Shown one piece after another: positions 17,166-26,479 of a stretch of DNA of 64,000 bases. A program made the position numbers and the translations under genes. Each line of letters starts with the position of its first letter. The first letter of the stretch is position 1. The notes under the pieces were generated by a model. The model was not told the DNA's origin. It searched no databases and saw only the letters and a list, made by a program, of their open reading frames with translations. This DNA is from Planctomycetaceae bacterium (GTDB taxonomy: Bacteria; Planctomycetota; Phycisphaerae; SM23-33), in the NCBI GenBank assembly GCA_039680605.1, contig JBDKTA010000015.1, positions 78,661 through 142,660 of the forward strand. Direction: 5' to 3'.

Positions 17166-20100
17166 CTACGAACCGACGGCGGCGAGTTTTTCGTCTACGC
17201 GCCAGGGGCGCAGGATGCCTTTGCTGTCGAGGTAGGCCTCGCAGCGGGTCATCATACCGGCGTCGTTGCTGTGGCCGTCGAACTGGAGGGTCAGGAACGG
17301 CTTGCCCGAGGCCAGCGTGACGAAGTGCTTGATGAACGAATCGGGCCCGCACTTGAAGTTGGTGATATAGATGATGTGCAGGTTGTCGTGTCGGGCGACG
17401 ATCTTTCCGGCGGCGAGGATCTTGCGCCCCAGGGCCCAGTACATCTGGGCGTTGATCTCGCAGACGTCTACGCTCTCGGTATCCAGGAAGTCCTGCGGGA
17501 TGCAGTTGACGCCGTAGTTGTCGCGCAGCTTGGCGGCGACCGAGAGGTTCACGCCGGCGTCGTGGATATTGTAAGGCCGCCCCAGCAGGACGATGCCCGG
17601 CGCGGCGGCGTTGGCCAGGTCGCGCAGGGCGTGGCGTCCGGCCTGGAGGCGCCGGGCGTTGAAGGCGTCCTGGGCGGCAAAGGCCACCTTCAGGGCGTCG
17701 GCAATTCGGCGGCGGGTCAGGCCCAGGCGCTTGCCCAGTTCATGGCGGCGGAAGAACTCGACGAACTCGCGGCAGACGAAGTCGCGCCCTTCGCGGAAGT
17801 GGATCACCGGCGTGAGGAAGCGGCCGCCCGCGTCGCGCAGGGCTGGGGCGCGGCGCACCACAAAGGGCAGCGTCTGGTGCCAGGGGCACAGGTGCGCCTC
17901 GGTATTGCGCCACTGGGTGTCGCTGGAGATGATATTGGGCATGAAGATGTAGTCGACGCCCTTGTCGGCCAGGTCGGCCACGTGCCCGTGCGCGACGATG
18001 ATCGGGAAGCACGGTTCGGCCACCACGCTGGCCAGACCCGCCTGCACGATCTTCTTGTTGGTCGCCTCCGAGAGCACCACCTGCATTCCCAGGTGCGACA
18101 GCAGCGTGCGCCACAGCGGCATCCACTCCAGGGCGAACATGGTGTTGGGCAGGCCCACCCGCGGTCCCGTCGGCGCCGCGTCGGGCATGAACGAATCGTC
18201 CATCATCCACTTGCGCCGCAGGGACATCAGGTCTTCGATGACCGGCTTGGTGTGGCTGCGGGCGGCTTTGCGGTAGCGGTCGGAGCACTTGTCGCCCCAG
18301 TAGGTCTTGTCGCCCTCGACGTTGAACTCCTGGATCTGGCAATGGTTCGAGCAGCCCTTGCACGTGAACTCGCGCAGCGAATAATCCACTGCCGCCATGT
18401 CATACCCGCGGAAGTTGCTGACCGGCGCCGCGTCCTCCTCGGCATTTCCACGCATGCTGACGTACATGCCGCCCAGGCTCGTCTGCCCGCCTCGCGGGCG
18501 CGCGTGACCGTTGGCCGTCATCTTGTCGCGAGCCAGCAATGCCGAGCCGATCGCCCCGATCACTCCGTTGTGCGGCGGGACGATGATCTGCTTACCCGTG
18601 ACGGCCGCGAACGCCGCGGCTACCGCGTCGTTGTACGCCGTTCCGCCCTGGAAGAAGATGCAGTTGCCGATCTTTCGCCCGCGGACGACGCGGTTGATGT
18701 AGTTGTAGACGACCGAGTACGCCAGCCCGGCGACGAGGTCGGCCTTGGACGCGCCGCGCTGGAGGTAGCTGTTGACGTCGCGTTCCATGAAGACGGTGCA
18801 TCGCTCGCCCAGTCGGATGGGGGAGCGGCTGGACATCGCCAGGGCGGCGAACTCGTTCTTGATGGCGATATCGAGTTCTTCGGCCCGCTCTTCGAGAAAG
18901 CTTCCCGTTCCGGCGGCGCAGGCTTCGTTCATGGTGAAGTCGACCACCACGCCGCGGTCGAGGGAGATGTACTTGGAGTCCTGCCCGCCGATCTCGAAGA
19001 TGGTGTCGGGCATGCGCCCGCCGAGCATGGTGCTTCCGACGTAGTTGGCGCCGGTCTTGTGGGCGGTGATCTCGTCGTTGACGGCGTCGGCGCCGATCAG
19101 AGCCCCGATGAGCTCGCGCCCCGAACCGGTGGTCCCCACGCCGCGGATATTCAGGCGGTCGCCCCATTGCGACTCGATTTCCTTCAGCGCCTCGGCGACG
19201 ACCTCGATGGGACGGCCCAGCGTGCGGGTGTAGATCTCCGCGACCATCCGCCCGGCGTCGTCGATCACCACGACGTTCGTCGAGACGCTGCCGATGTCGA
19301 TGCCCATGTACGCGTCGATGGGTCCCTGGGAATAATCATGGCGGTACTGCGTCACCTCGTTGCGCAGCAGCACCACGTTGTCCAGGCTCAGCGGGGCGGT
19401 GGTGGGGAAGGTCCCGTGGGCGCTGTCGCTGGCGGCGCGAAGGTCCGACAACCGCGACAGCGCCTGCCCGCCGGCGCCCTCGGCGGCGACCACCGCGGCG
19501 CCGATGGCGGGAACCTCGGCAAAATGATCCGGCACCAGGAACTCGCCGGCATCGAGACCGAACGCTTCCTGGATGGCCGCAACGACGGCGGAATTGGCCG
19601 CCACGCCGCCGATCAGCGCCACGGGCGGCTCGACCGGGTGCGATCGAACCACCGCCGTGCGGAAGTTGCGAGCCACGGCCACGCACAGACCGCCCAGAAC
19701 CTCGGCGGGGGTGTATCCCTTCTGCTGGGCGTGGATCATGTCGCTCTTGGCGAAGACGCTGCACCGCCCGGCCACCTGCGCCGACCGCTGCGCCCCGGCG
19801 ACCAGGGCGCCGATATCCTCAATGCGGTACTTCAGCCGCCCGGCCTGCTGATCGATGAACGAGCCCGTGCCGGCAGCGCAGTCGCCGTTGGTGGCGTAGT
19901 CGACGATATCATAGCCGTCGGGGCCCTGCTTGAGCCGCAGGTACTTGCTGCTTTCACCTCCGACTTCAAAGACGGTGCGAGCCTGCACCCCCAGCGCCCG
20001 CAGCGCCGAGGCGATAGCTTTAAACTCGTTGACGCGCCGGGCGCCGAGGGTGGCGGCGGCGATCTTGGAACCGCTGCCGGTCAGGCAGACCGAGGTGACG

Positions 20101-20327
20101 TTGTCGCTTCCGACGGTGCGGACGACCAGGTCCATGAGTTCCTGGGCGGCGGCCAGCGGTTTGCCCCGCGTGCGTCGGTACGAGGAGACGTAAATTCGCC
20201 GCCCGCTGTTGAGGACGGATGTGACCTGCGTCCAGTCGTCGCCGGCAAGGGCAATGGCCGGATCGTCAATGACAATGGCGGCGCTGGCGCTGACGGCACC
20301 GATATCTATACCCACGTGACATTTCAT
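17166..20327 (-). CDS. Double 2-hydroxyacyl-CoA dehydratase activase-like protein with DUF2229 C-terminus
   Basis: A 1053-residue cytoplasmic protein. Two BadF/BadG-type activase (ASKHA ATPase) domains are in tandem: the first starts MKCHVGIDIG, the second YMGIDIGSVST near residue 340. Each keeps the paired cysteines thought to bind a [4Fe-4S] cluster: C150 in CAAGTGSF plus C189 in GRCSVF, and C470 in CAAGTGSF plus C510 in GERCTVF. From about residue 660 a DUF2229-like part follows, with cysteines in CKGCSNHC and MDDSFMP, AEPCFPIIVAHG and YITNFKCGPDSF. In other anaerobes long proteins of this layout continue into a dehydratase-like third part and make plasmalogen (PlsA) or ether bonds (GeR); that missing part resembles the protein at 45666-46964. 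A function in radical-type CoA or acyl reduction is inferred. ATG 20327 is preferred over the further upstream one because the domain begins there. Confidence 0.85.
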   Translation of the reverse strand: MKCHVGIDIGAVSASAAIVIDDPAIALAGDDWTQVTSVLNSGRRIYVSSYRRTRGKPLAAAQELMDLVVRTVGSDNVTSVCLTGSGSKIAAATLGARRVNEFKAIASALRALGVQARTVFEVGGESSKYLRLKQGPDGYDIVDYATNGDCAAGTGSFIDQQAGRLKYRIEDIGALVAGAQRSAQVAGRCSVFAKSDMIHAQQKGYTPAEVLGGLCVAVARNFRTAVVRSHPVEPPVALIGGVAANSAVVAAIQEAFGLDAGEFLVPDHFAEVPAIGAAVVAAEGAGGQALSRLSDLRAASDSAHGTFPTTAPLSLDNVVLLRNEVTQYRHDYSQGPIDAYMGIDIGSVSTNVVVIDDAGRMVAEIYTRTLGRPIEVVAEALKEIESQWGDRLNIRGVGTTGSGRELIGALIGADAVNDEITAHKTGANYVGSTMLGGRMPDTIFEIGGQDSKYISLDRGVVVDFTMNEACAAGTGSFLEERAEELDIAIKNEFAALAMSSRSPIRLGERCTVFMERDVNSYLQRGASKADLVAGLAYSVVYNYINRVVRGRKIGNCIFFQGGTAYNDAVAAAFAAVTGKQIIVPPHNGVIGAIGSALLARDKMTANGHARPRGGQTSLGGMYVSMRGNAEEDAAPVSNFRGYDMAAVDYSLREFTCKGCSNHCQIQEFNVEGDKTYWGDKCSDRYRKAARSHTKPVIEDLMSLRRKWMMDDSFMPDAAPTGPRVGLPNTMFALEWMPLWRTLLSHLGMQVVLSEATNKKIVQAGLASVVAEPCFPIIVAHGHVADLADKGVDYIFMPNIISSDTQWRNTEAHLCPWHQTLPFVVRRAPALRDAGGRFLTPVIHFREGRDFVCREFVEFFRRHELGKRLGLTRRRIADALKVAFAAQDAFNARRLQAGRHALRDLANAAAPGIVLLGRPYNIHDAGVNLSVAAKLRDNYGVNCIPQDFLDTESVDVCEINAQMYWALGRKILAAGKIVARHDNLHIIYITNFKCGPDSFIKHFVTLASGKPFLTLQFDGHSNDAGMMTRCEAYLDSKGILRPWRVDEKLAAVGS

Positions 20328-20793
20328 GCTGCGCTGGCTCCACACCATCGAAAGACCCCGGGCCGGGGAAAAGCGTTATCCGCCGGCACGGATTTCAATT
20401 CCCCGCCGCAGGTGGGAATGCCTAACCCCGCGACAGGACGTGATATTCTATCCAAGCTGAGCCGGAAAAGGGTGCAAAAAAAGTCTTGGGGCGGTTCCAA
20501 AAGAACACCCGCCGGGAGGCATCCTGCCGCCCGGCGGGTATTCGGAGCATGGAAACAACAGAAGGAGCAGTACCAGTCATCAGTTATACGTCGCCGGCGG
20601 GAGGCGGTTCTTTCCCGGTGGCGATTTTTTGGGCATGGGGCAATCGAGTAAGGCCAAATCAGGTTAGGCATGATTGAACCTGCGGCGGCGGTAAGAATAA
20701 AGTACTGGTGTTACGGCGGCATTGTCGCCGCGGCTCTTGCCGGAGGGGAAACGTTGTCTTGGGGTTCATATTAATCAAAGGAAGGAAACTATC
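20328..20793. other. Divergent intergenic region with hairpin
   Basis: A 466-base gap between the divergent activase and PEP-CTERM genes. It contains a perfect 10-bp stem (ACCCGCCGGG at 20507-20516 and CCCGGCGGGT at 20530-20539), and a smaller inverted repeat CAGGTT...AACCTG near 20660-20683. I recognise no riboswitch. It must hold promoters for both genes, but no clear -35/-10 pair is visible. Confidence 0.5.
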
Positions 20794-21534
20794 ATGTTGA
20801 AGTTTATCTGCGCAATATTTTCATTGATGTTGCTGGCCAGCCCGTCGATGGGGGCCTTTTCCGGCTCCCTTGATTCGCAGACTGGCGGCCTGTTGGGAAC
20901 GGGCTCCTGGGGCGCCGGGCCATCGTCTATTGCCTGGACGGTGACCGAACTGACGGGCGGAACGTGGCAGTATGATTACTCCCTTACCGTCCCCAGCCGG
21001 AAGATCAAGAAGCTGGTTCTGGAGACCTCGCTTGGCGGGGCCGACTTCCTCAGCTTCTCCAGTACGCCCATGACCAGGACCAAGCTCAAAACGTTCAGTT
21101 CACTGTCGAATCAGCCGCAGGATATCCGCGGCTTGGGGATCTCTCCCAACCGCAAGACGCGCACTCTGGAGTTCAGCTTTGAAACAGACGCAGCGCCGGT
21201 CTGGGGCGACTTCTATGCTCAAGGCCCCAAGGAAACCTTCACCACCGGAAAAGGCAGCAACAAGAAGAAGTACAAAACCGACTTGGCCCTGTGGAACGCC
21301 GGGTTCATCGGTTGGCCCACGCCGGAACTCGACCCGACGTCGGCCGCCGCCAACGGCTCCATCGGCAACCATATCCTGGTTCCCGGTTCGGCCAACGGCA
21401 ATGGCGGCAGCAACGGCGGCGCAAGCAATGGCGAGGGCGTGGTCCCTGAGCCGCTGACATTGCTGGGCCTGGGTCTGGCGGTGGCGGCGGTGGCTGGCAA
21501 GCTCGTTCGCCGCCGGAACAACGCGACGGTCTAA
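20794..21534 (+). CDS. PEP-CTERM sorted secreted protein
   Basis: A 246-residue exported protein with a signal peptide ending near residue 22 (PSMGA). The C-terminus is a sorting signal: VPEPLTLLGLGLAV, a hydrophobic helix, then KLVRRRN. The VPEP motif, helix and positive tail are what an exosortase recognises. The intervening part is a beta-rich domain without catalytic motif, with IAWTVTELTGGTWQYDYSL and a Gly/Asn/Ser-rich low-complexity segment before the signal. An exosortase lies 15 kb away at 36526-37512 and is the likely processing enzyme. ATG 20794 follows GGAAGG. A strong terminator follows the stop. Confidence 0.85.
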   Translation: MLKFICAIFSLMLLASPSMGAFSGSLDSQTGGLLGTGSWGAGPSSIAWTVTELTGGTWQYDYSLTVPSRKIKKLVLETSLGGADFLSFSSTPMTRTKLKTFSSLSNQPQDIRGLGISPNRKTRTLEFSFETDAAPVWGDFYAQGPKETFTTGKGSNKKKYKTDLALWNAGFIGWPTPELDPTSAAANGSIGNHILVPGSANGNGGSNGGASNGEGVVPEPLTLLGLGLAVAAVAGKLVRRRNNATV

Positions 21535-21558
21535 CCTCGCCGGTATCGAGTCCAACGG

Positions 21559-21605
21559 GAGGCGAGGTCGTTCTCTTGCTGGGGAGCGGCCTCGCCTCTT
21601 CTTTT
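21559..21605 (+). terminator. Rho-independent terminator of the PEP-CTERM gene
   Basis: A 12-bp stem, GAGGCGAGGTCG (21559-21570) with CGGCCTCGCCTC (21587-21598), is followed by TTCTTTT, 25 bases after the stop codon. This is a typical intrinsic terminator. Right after it is another perfect stem, CGGCGAACCG and CGGTTCGCCG at 21617-21637. Confidence 0.85.
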
Positions 21606-21707
21606 ATGAAAACGTGCGGCGAACCGCCGGTTCGCCGCTGCCGCTTTTGCCTTCTGGTTTCTGGTTTCGAGTTTCGGATTTCGAATTTCGAGTTTTCTTC
21701 TCCCCCG

Positions 21708-23705
21708 CTATCGGCGTCCGCCGCGCCCGCCCCCGCCGGACCGTGCCGCCGGGGCCGACGGGCGGTTTCCGCCGCGCGGAGCCGAGACCGCCGGTCGCCG
21801 CGAACTGTTGCCCGGGGCCGCAACCCTCGGTGGCGCCGAACTTCGCTGCGGCTGAACCTGTCGTCGCGGGGCCGGAGCGCTGACCCTCGGTGCCGGGGTG
21901 CTGCGCTGAGGTTGAACCTGCCGTCTTGGCGCCGGGGCGCTGACCCTCGGTGCCGGGGTGCTGCGCTGGGGCTGAACCTGCCGACTCGGAGCGGCGGGCG
22001 TGCTCAACGCGGCTGTATCCGAACCGCTTCGCTGCGGTTGAAACTGCCGCGTCGGAGCAGCCGTGCCGATCCGGCGGGAGTCCCCTCTGGTGCGTTGAGG
22101 CTGGGCCTGCTGGGGCGATTGGGCACTGGCATTGTTCTGCCGTTCGACCGCGGCCTGAGCATCGCCGGAGCGCCTGATCGTACTATCGCGTGCGGCCTCT
22201 CGAGCGGTCCGGGCCGTTGCGCCGTCGATGGCGGGCGTACCGCTTTGTCGAGCGGTCACGCCGGTACGGGCGTCTTGGGTCCCGCGGCGAACATCACCCC
22301 TGCCCGTGCGAATCGAAGGAGTTCCCGCCGCCGGGGCGGCCAATCGCCGTTCGGTTGTCACGCGGTCGCCATCGACAGTCCGACGCGCCGCCCGCGCGCC
22401 CGCGCGGTCTACAGCCGTCGCGCTGCCGCCGGAGAGCGGCCTGCGAGCCTGGCGAATCGCCTCGGCCGTCACGGCAGCTTGGCGCTGAGCCTGCAACTGG
22501 GCCGTGCCCCCGCCGGTTCGCAGGGCCTGACGCCTTGCCGTGCGGTCGGCAGGGGAGGCGCCGGCCTGTTGCGAGATCACAAGCGGGCTGTCAGCCGTGG
22601 TCCGGGCGTTCAGGCTGCGCCGGCTTTGCCAGCGGCTCCGGGTGACCGGGTCGCGCAAGATCTGCTCGCCCGTCAGCGCTGGGGCAGCCAAGGCCGTTGC
22701 CCCCGTGTCGCGGTCCTGCCGCCTGCTGGTCCAGTCTCCGCCCCGTCGGCCGTCCCATCGATCGCGGTCGCCCCATCGGCCAGACTTCCACCACGACCTG
22801 CCCCACCAGTCGCCGCGATAGCGATGATGATTGCCGTGGTGTCTGAATCCGTCCGTGAAGCTGAAGAACGTGAACAACTGCGGGTAGCGGAATCCGTAAG
22901 GGTAGTACGAGTAGTAATTCGGGTAAGGGTCGAGGTACACCGGGTAATACTGGGGGTAATACTGGTAGATCACCGACGGCGGCGACGCGATCTCAGGCGC
23001 GTACGGCTGGGCTGTCGGTGTGGCGGCAGCCGCCGCTTCAGCCCGCTCCTGCTCTCGCAGAGCGGTCATAGCCGCGTTGTATCCGTCGATGAACGGCGCC
23101 TTGTCGGCGAAGCGATTCAGTTGAACCATCGCCTGGCGGATGTCGGAACTCAATGCAACGCGACCGCTCTGGAAGTCGTGCCATGCCGCCAACTGACCGG
23201 CCAACTGCAGCACGTACGGATCCTCGGGCGCCAACTCGGTCGCCCGCACCGTGTCGGCGAAGGCCTCGCCCATGATCCCATCCTGGCCTTTGAAGAACCC
23301 CACCAGGGCCCAGCCTAGACCGCTTTGGCCGTTGAGTTGCACCAGGGTCTGGGCCGGCTGTCGCAGCGACTCGATCTGTCCCAGCGACAACATCCGGTTG
23401 ACGTAGACGTCATAGACCGTAGCGTCCTGGCCTCGAAGGGCAAGCGCCTCAGCAAAGGCTTTTTCGGTCGATGCGGCATCTGTCGCCGAGGCGATCGCCG
23501 CCAGGTCCGCAGGGAGTTGTGCTTGCGGAGCGGACGAGGCAGGCGGCGGAGGCGCCGGCAGGCCTTCGTAGCCCCAGAAGGGGTCGCCGGTAACGACTTG
23601 TGCGTTGACGTCAGCAGTCAAAGCCCCCAGGCAAAAAAACCCGGCGGCAAAGACGGAAGCTATTCTCGAAGAATCGAATGAAGTTTTCACAACCCACCGC
23701 CTCAC
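21708..23705 (-). CDS. Secreted Arg/Gln/Pro-rich protein with C-terminal repeats
   Basis: A 665-residue exported protein of unknown function. The first 36 residues are a signal peptide ending VNA. A helical region of about 60-210 resembles TPR-type repeats (YVNRMLSLGQIESLRQPAQTL, FADTVRATELAPEDPYVLQL). A Tyr/Pro-rich stretch follows (QYYPQYYPVYLDPYPNYY, near residue 245), then a region rich in Trp, Arg and Asp. The last 330 residues are low-complexity and very basic, ending in repeats of RQVQPQRSTPAPRVSAPAPR and a Gly/Arg tail. Such a tail may bind acidic polymers or the cell wall. It is convergent with the PEP-CTERM gene. No catalytic motif seen. Confidence 0.78.
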   Translation of the reverse strand: MRRWVVKTSFDSSRIASVFAAGFFCLGALTADVNAQVVTGDPFWGYEGLPAPPPPASSAPQAQLPADLAAIASATDAASTEKAFAEALALRGQDATVYDVYVNRMLSLGQIESLRQPAQTLVQLNGQSGLGWALVGFFKGQDGIMGEAFADTVRATELAPEDPYVLQLAGQLAAWHDFQSGRVALSSDIRQAMVQLNRFADKAPFIDGYNAAMTALREQERAEAAAAATPTAQPYAPEIASPPSVIYQYYPQYYPVYLDPYPNYYSYYPYGFRYPQLFTFFSFTDGFRHHGNHHRYRGDWWGRSWWKSGRWGDRDRWDGRRGGDWTSRRQDRDTGATALAAPALTGEQILRDPVTRSRWQSRRSLNARTTADSPLVISQQAGASPADRTARRQALRTGGGTAQLQAQRQAAVTAEAIRQARRPLSGGSATAVDRAGARAARRTVDGDRVTTERRLAAPAAGTPSIRTGRGDVRRGTQDARTGVTARQSGTPAIDGATARTAREAARDSTIRRSGDAQAAVERQNNASAQSPQQAQPQRTRGDSRRIGTAAPTRQFQPQRSGSDTAALSTPAAPSRQVQPQRSTPAPRVSAPAPRRQVQPQRSTPAPRVSAPAPRRQVQPQRSSAPPRVAAPGNSSRRPAVSAPRGGNRPSAPAARSGGGGRGGRR

Positions 23706-23877
23706 TCCTCCTCATTTAGCTTGTGGCCGCGGGGGCGGGAAGATTACACCGTCGGGTTCATTTTCCACCCCCGCGTGCAGCCGGCCAAAACCTGGTCGAT
23801 ATAATGACACGCCCGGTTGAAGCCGGCGACAAACCATTGTATCGTGCGGAATCGAATATAAAGGAAAGCAGACCGCC

Positions 23878-24714
23878 ATGCCTGATCCTGCCAAGACCGC
23901 CCTGCACGACAAGCACGTCGATGCCGGCGCCGCCATGAGCGAAACCGACGGGTTCCTGATGCCCCTGCACTATGGCGACGCAGCCGGCGAAACCGACGCT
24001 GCCCGTAACCGCGCTGCCGTCTTCGACATCTCCTCCATCGGGCGAATCCGTATCAAGGGCAGCGGGGCCGTCGACCTGCTCGAACGCCTCTGCACCGCCG
24101 ACGCCGCCCATCAGGAAGATGACACGTCACGCCTGACGCTCCTGTGCGACCCGGCGGGCAAGATCATCGACCTGTGCATGATCGCCCGCCTTGACGACGA
24201 GTGGCTGCTGACGTGCAGCCCCTCGCGCCGCGCCGCCGTCATGGCGCATCTCGATACCCATGCCGGCGATTTCGACGTCAAGATCAAGGACACCACCGAG
24301 GGCAGCACGATGCTGTGGCTGTGCGGACCTGCGGCCGCCCGCATCCTCGACGGCGTGTTGCCGGAGAAGGTCTCGCCCCTGCGGCGCGGGCAGGGCAAGT
24401 CCGGTTCGTACGTGATCGCCAAGTACGTCGCCATGCGCACCGGGCTGACCAGGCTCTGGTCGCTGGAGGTGATCTTCCCCAATCTGCTGGCCGGACAGGC
24501 GTGGCGATTCATCACTCAGAAGGCCGGCGACAACGCCATCAAGCCCGCCGGCATGGAAGCCCGCGACGCGCTGCGCAGGGGGGCGAATCTCCCCGCCTGG
24601 GGCGCCGGGATCGACGAGAACGCCAATCCCTTCGCCGCCGGGCTGGCGCGGGCGATAGACTTCAATCACGACTTCCTCGGGCGCACGGCGCTGGAGAAAC
24701 TGCAAATCCGGTAA
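23878..24714 (+). CDS. GcvT/YgfZ-like folate-binding protein, short
   Basis: A 278-residue protein related to the aminomethyltransferase (T-protein) family. The core folate-binding fold is visible: VFDISSIGRIRIKGSGAVDLLERL, LLCDPAGKIIDLCMIARL, WLLTCSPSRRAAVMAHLD, LWLCGPAAARIL, and GMEARDALRRGANLPAWG near the end. It is much shorter than true GcvT (about 360 residues) and lacks the final barrel, although FAAGLARAIDFNHDFLGRTAL at the C-terminus is like the T-protein junction. No other glycine cleavage gene is adjacent, so a different one-carbon or Fe-S repair role (YgfZ-like) is possible. The ATG at 23878 follows AAAGGAAAG. Confidence 0.82.
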   Translation: MPDPAKTALHDKHVDAGAAMSETDGFLMPLHYGDAAGETDAARNRAAVFDISSIGRIRIKGSGAVDLLERLCTADAAHQEDDTSRLTLLCDPAGKIIDLCMIARLDDEWLLTCSPSRRAAVMAHLDTHAGDFDVKIKDTTEGSTMLWLCGPAAARILDGVLPEKVSPLRRGQGKSGSYVIAKYVAMRTGLTRLWSLEVIFPNLLAGQAWRFITQKAGDNAIKPAGMEARDALRRGANLPAWGAGIDENANPFAAGLARAIDFNHDFLGRTALEKLQIR

Positions 24715-24735
24715 CGAAATCCCGATGTGGATGGA

Positions 24736-26334
24736 CTACTTGCAGACGTTGGCGCGGATGGCGGCAATGAGGTCTTCGGCCGGACCGCCCTTGCTGACGT
24801 AGGCTTTGGCGCCGGCCTGCTGCATCTTGGCGGCCATGTCGGACTGGTCGTGCATGGACAGCCCGATCACGCAGGTGTCGGGTTGCTGGGCGACGATATG
24901 CGACGTCGCTTCGATGCCGTTCATGCCGGGCATGGAAATATCCATGATGATTGCGTCCGGGCGGGTGCGCAGGGCCATGTCGATGGCGGTTCTTCCGTCG
25001 GCGGCTTGGCCGACGATCTCGATATCTTCCTCCTCCCCCAGCAGCGCCGCCAGCCCCTCGCGCATGACCTTGTGGTCGTCCACGAGCAGGACGGTGATGA
25101 CCTTGTCTTTCCGGGCGGTGTCCGATGCGGGCTGTGGCGAGGCCGCCGCCGCGACGGACGTTTTGCCCAAGGACGCCTTGCCGATCGGGGCGGTCAGCAC
25201 CACCTTGCTTCCGCGCCCGGGCTGGCTCTCGACGCCCAGCGAACCGCCCAGCAGTTCGATGCGCTGGGCGATGCTGAAGAGACCGAACCCGCCCGACGAC
25301 CCACCGGCCGCCCGAAGCGCCGCGGGATCGAACCCGACGCCCTGGTCGGTGACGGTGACTTCGAGATGATCGTCGGTGCTTTGCAGGTGGACGTCAGCCC
25401 GCTGGGCCTGGGAATGCCGCGCCACGTTCAGCAGCAACTCTCGCACGGCGGTAAAGAGAAACACCCGCAGCGGTTCGACCGGTTCGGCCAGAACGCCCTC
25501 GACGCGCACCTGCACGTCCACGCCGTGCATGCTCTGCATCTGGCGCCCCAGCCACCCCAGCGCGTCTGCCAGGTCGGCCTCGTAGACGATCGGCGGGCTG
25601 AGGTCCATCGCCAGGACGCGTGAGACTTCCATCGAATCGGACAGGAGATTGTCCACCTGCGAGAGCACGTCCTTGAGGGCGTCATCGCCGGCGCGGCGTC
25701 GCGCGGCGGTGAGACTGAGCTTGGCCCCGGCCAACGACTGCTGAAGGTTGTCGTGAAGCAGGACTGCCAGGCGGCGCCGCTCGCGCTGCTCGGCCTGGTG
25801 GATCTCCAGGGCCATCGCCTGGAGGTGGTTCGCCCGGCGGTGGAGCTGGCAGTTCAATGCCGCCAGTTGCCGCTGGGCCTGGTGGTGGCGCGTGACGTCT
25901 TCCAGGGCGAACAGCAGTTGGTCCACGCGCCCGCGATCGTCCAGCAGCGGCGTGAGGGTCCAGTTCCAGTAGGTCGTGCCCCATTCAGGATGGTCGGGAA
26001 AGTCAAACGGTTTGGCGTCGATGCGAAAGCCTTCGCCGGTCTGGACGACGCGACTGAAAATCGCCTCGTTTTCCTCGTGCGGATAGAGTTCGAAATGATT
26101 GCACCCGGCGAAATCCTCGGGGCGTTTCTGGCAGGCGCGGGCGTAGGCGTCGTTGACGCGGACAAAATTGAAATCCCGATCGAGAATGACCAGCGGCGTC
26201 AGCGAGTGATCGAAAAATGCGTCCAGCGTGCGCGCTTGGCGTCGCAACGACTGCACGTTCTCTTTCTTGCGCTCTTGGCCGGCTCGGACCTCCCCTTTCC
26301 GTGCGTCGGGCCTGCCTGGGTCGGGGCTAGGCAT
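24736..26334 (-). CDS. PAS histidine kinase-receiver hybrid (HisKA_3 type)
   Basis: A 532-residue cytoplasmic signalling protein. A PAS domain spans about 35-150 (LVILDRDFNFVRVNDAYARAC, FALEDVTRHHQ). A HisKA_3 dimerisation region follows with LLHDNLQQSL (phospho-acceptor H194), then an HATPase (ELLLNVARHSQAQ, VTDQGVGFDP, GGFGLFSIAQRIE). After a linker of about 30 residues, a receiver domain covers about 413-532: LLVDDHKVMREGL, phospho-Asp in MDISMPGMNG, and the conserved Lys in YVSKGG. There is no DNA-binding domain after the receiver. It is the NarX/NarL type with the response-regulator output removed. The start at 26334 has GAGAGGAA. It sits divergent from the fucosidase gene. Confidence 0.9.
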   Translation of the reverse strand: MPSPDPGRPDARKGEVRAGQERKKENVQSLRRQARTLDAFFDHSLTPLVILDRDFNFVRVNDAYARACQKRPEDFAGCNHFELYPHEENEAIFSRVVQTGEGFRIDAKPFDFPDHPEWGTTYWNWTLTPLLDDRGRVDQLLFALEDVTRHHQAQRQLAALNCQLHRRANHLQAMALEIHQAEQRERRRLAVLLHDNLQQSLAGAKLSLTAARRRAGDDALKDVLSQVDNLLSDSMEVSRVLAMDLSPPIVYEADLADALGWLGRQMQSMHGVDVQVRVEGVLAEPVEPLRVFLFTAVRELLLNVARHSQAQRADVHLQSTDDHLEVTVTDQGVGFDPAALRAAGGSSGGFGLFSIAQRIELLGGSLGVESQPGRGSKVVLTAPIGKASLGKTSVAAAASPQPASDTARKDKVITVLLVDDHKVMREGLAALLGEEEDIEIVGQAADGRTAIDMALRTRPDAIIMDISMPGMNGIEATSHIVAQQPDTCVIGLSMHDQSDMAAKMQQAGAKAYVSKGGPAEDLIAAIRANVCK

Positions 26335-26479
26335 CGGTTCCTCTCGGAAACATAATCAGGAATTATAGGTAGCCCCCATCCGGATATCAGAATATTTCTG
26401 AGAGTTTTTGCGAATAGTGTGCCGGGAGTCTGCCGATCTGACGCGGTTCCTTTTACGCTCGCGGGGGTTTAATTCTTTC

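Noticed and set aside
17121..20651. A 1176-codon plus-strand frame opposite the activase gene
   Set aside because: It is antisense to a gene with clear ASKHA motifs; its composition is typical of a complement of GC-rich coding DNA.
20328..20793. A riboswitch upstream of the PEP-CTERM gene
   Set aside because: There are stems but none with a conserved class sequence such as a GEMM or TPP core.
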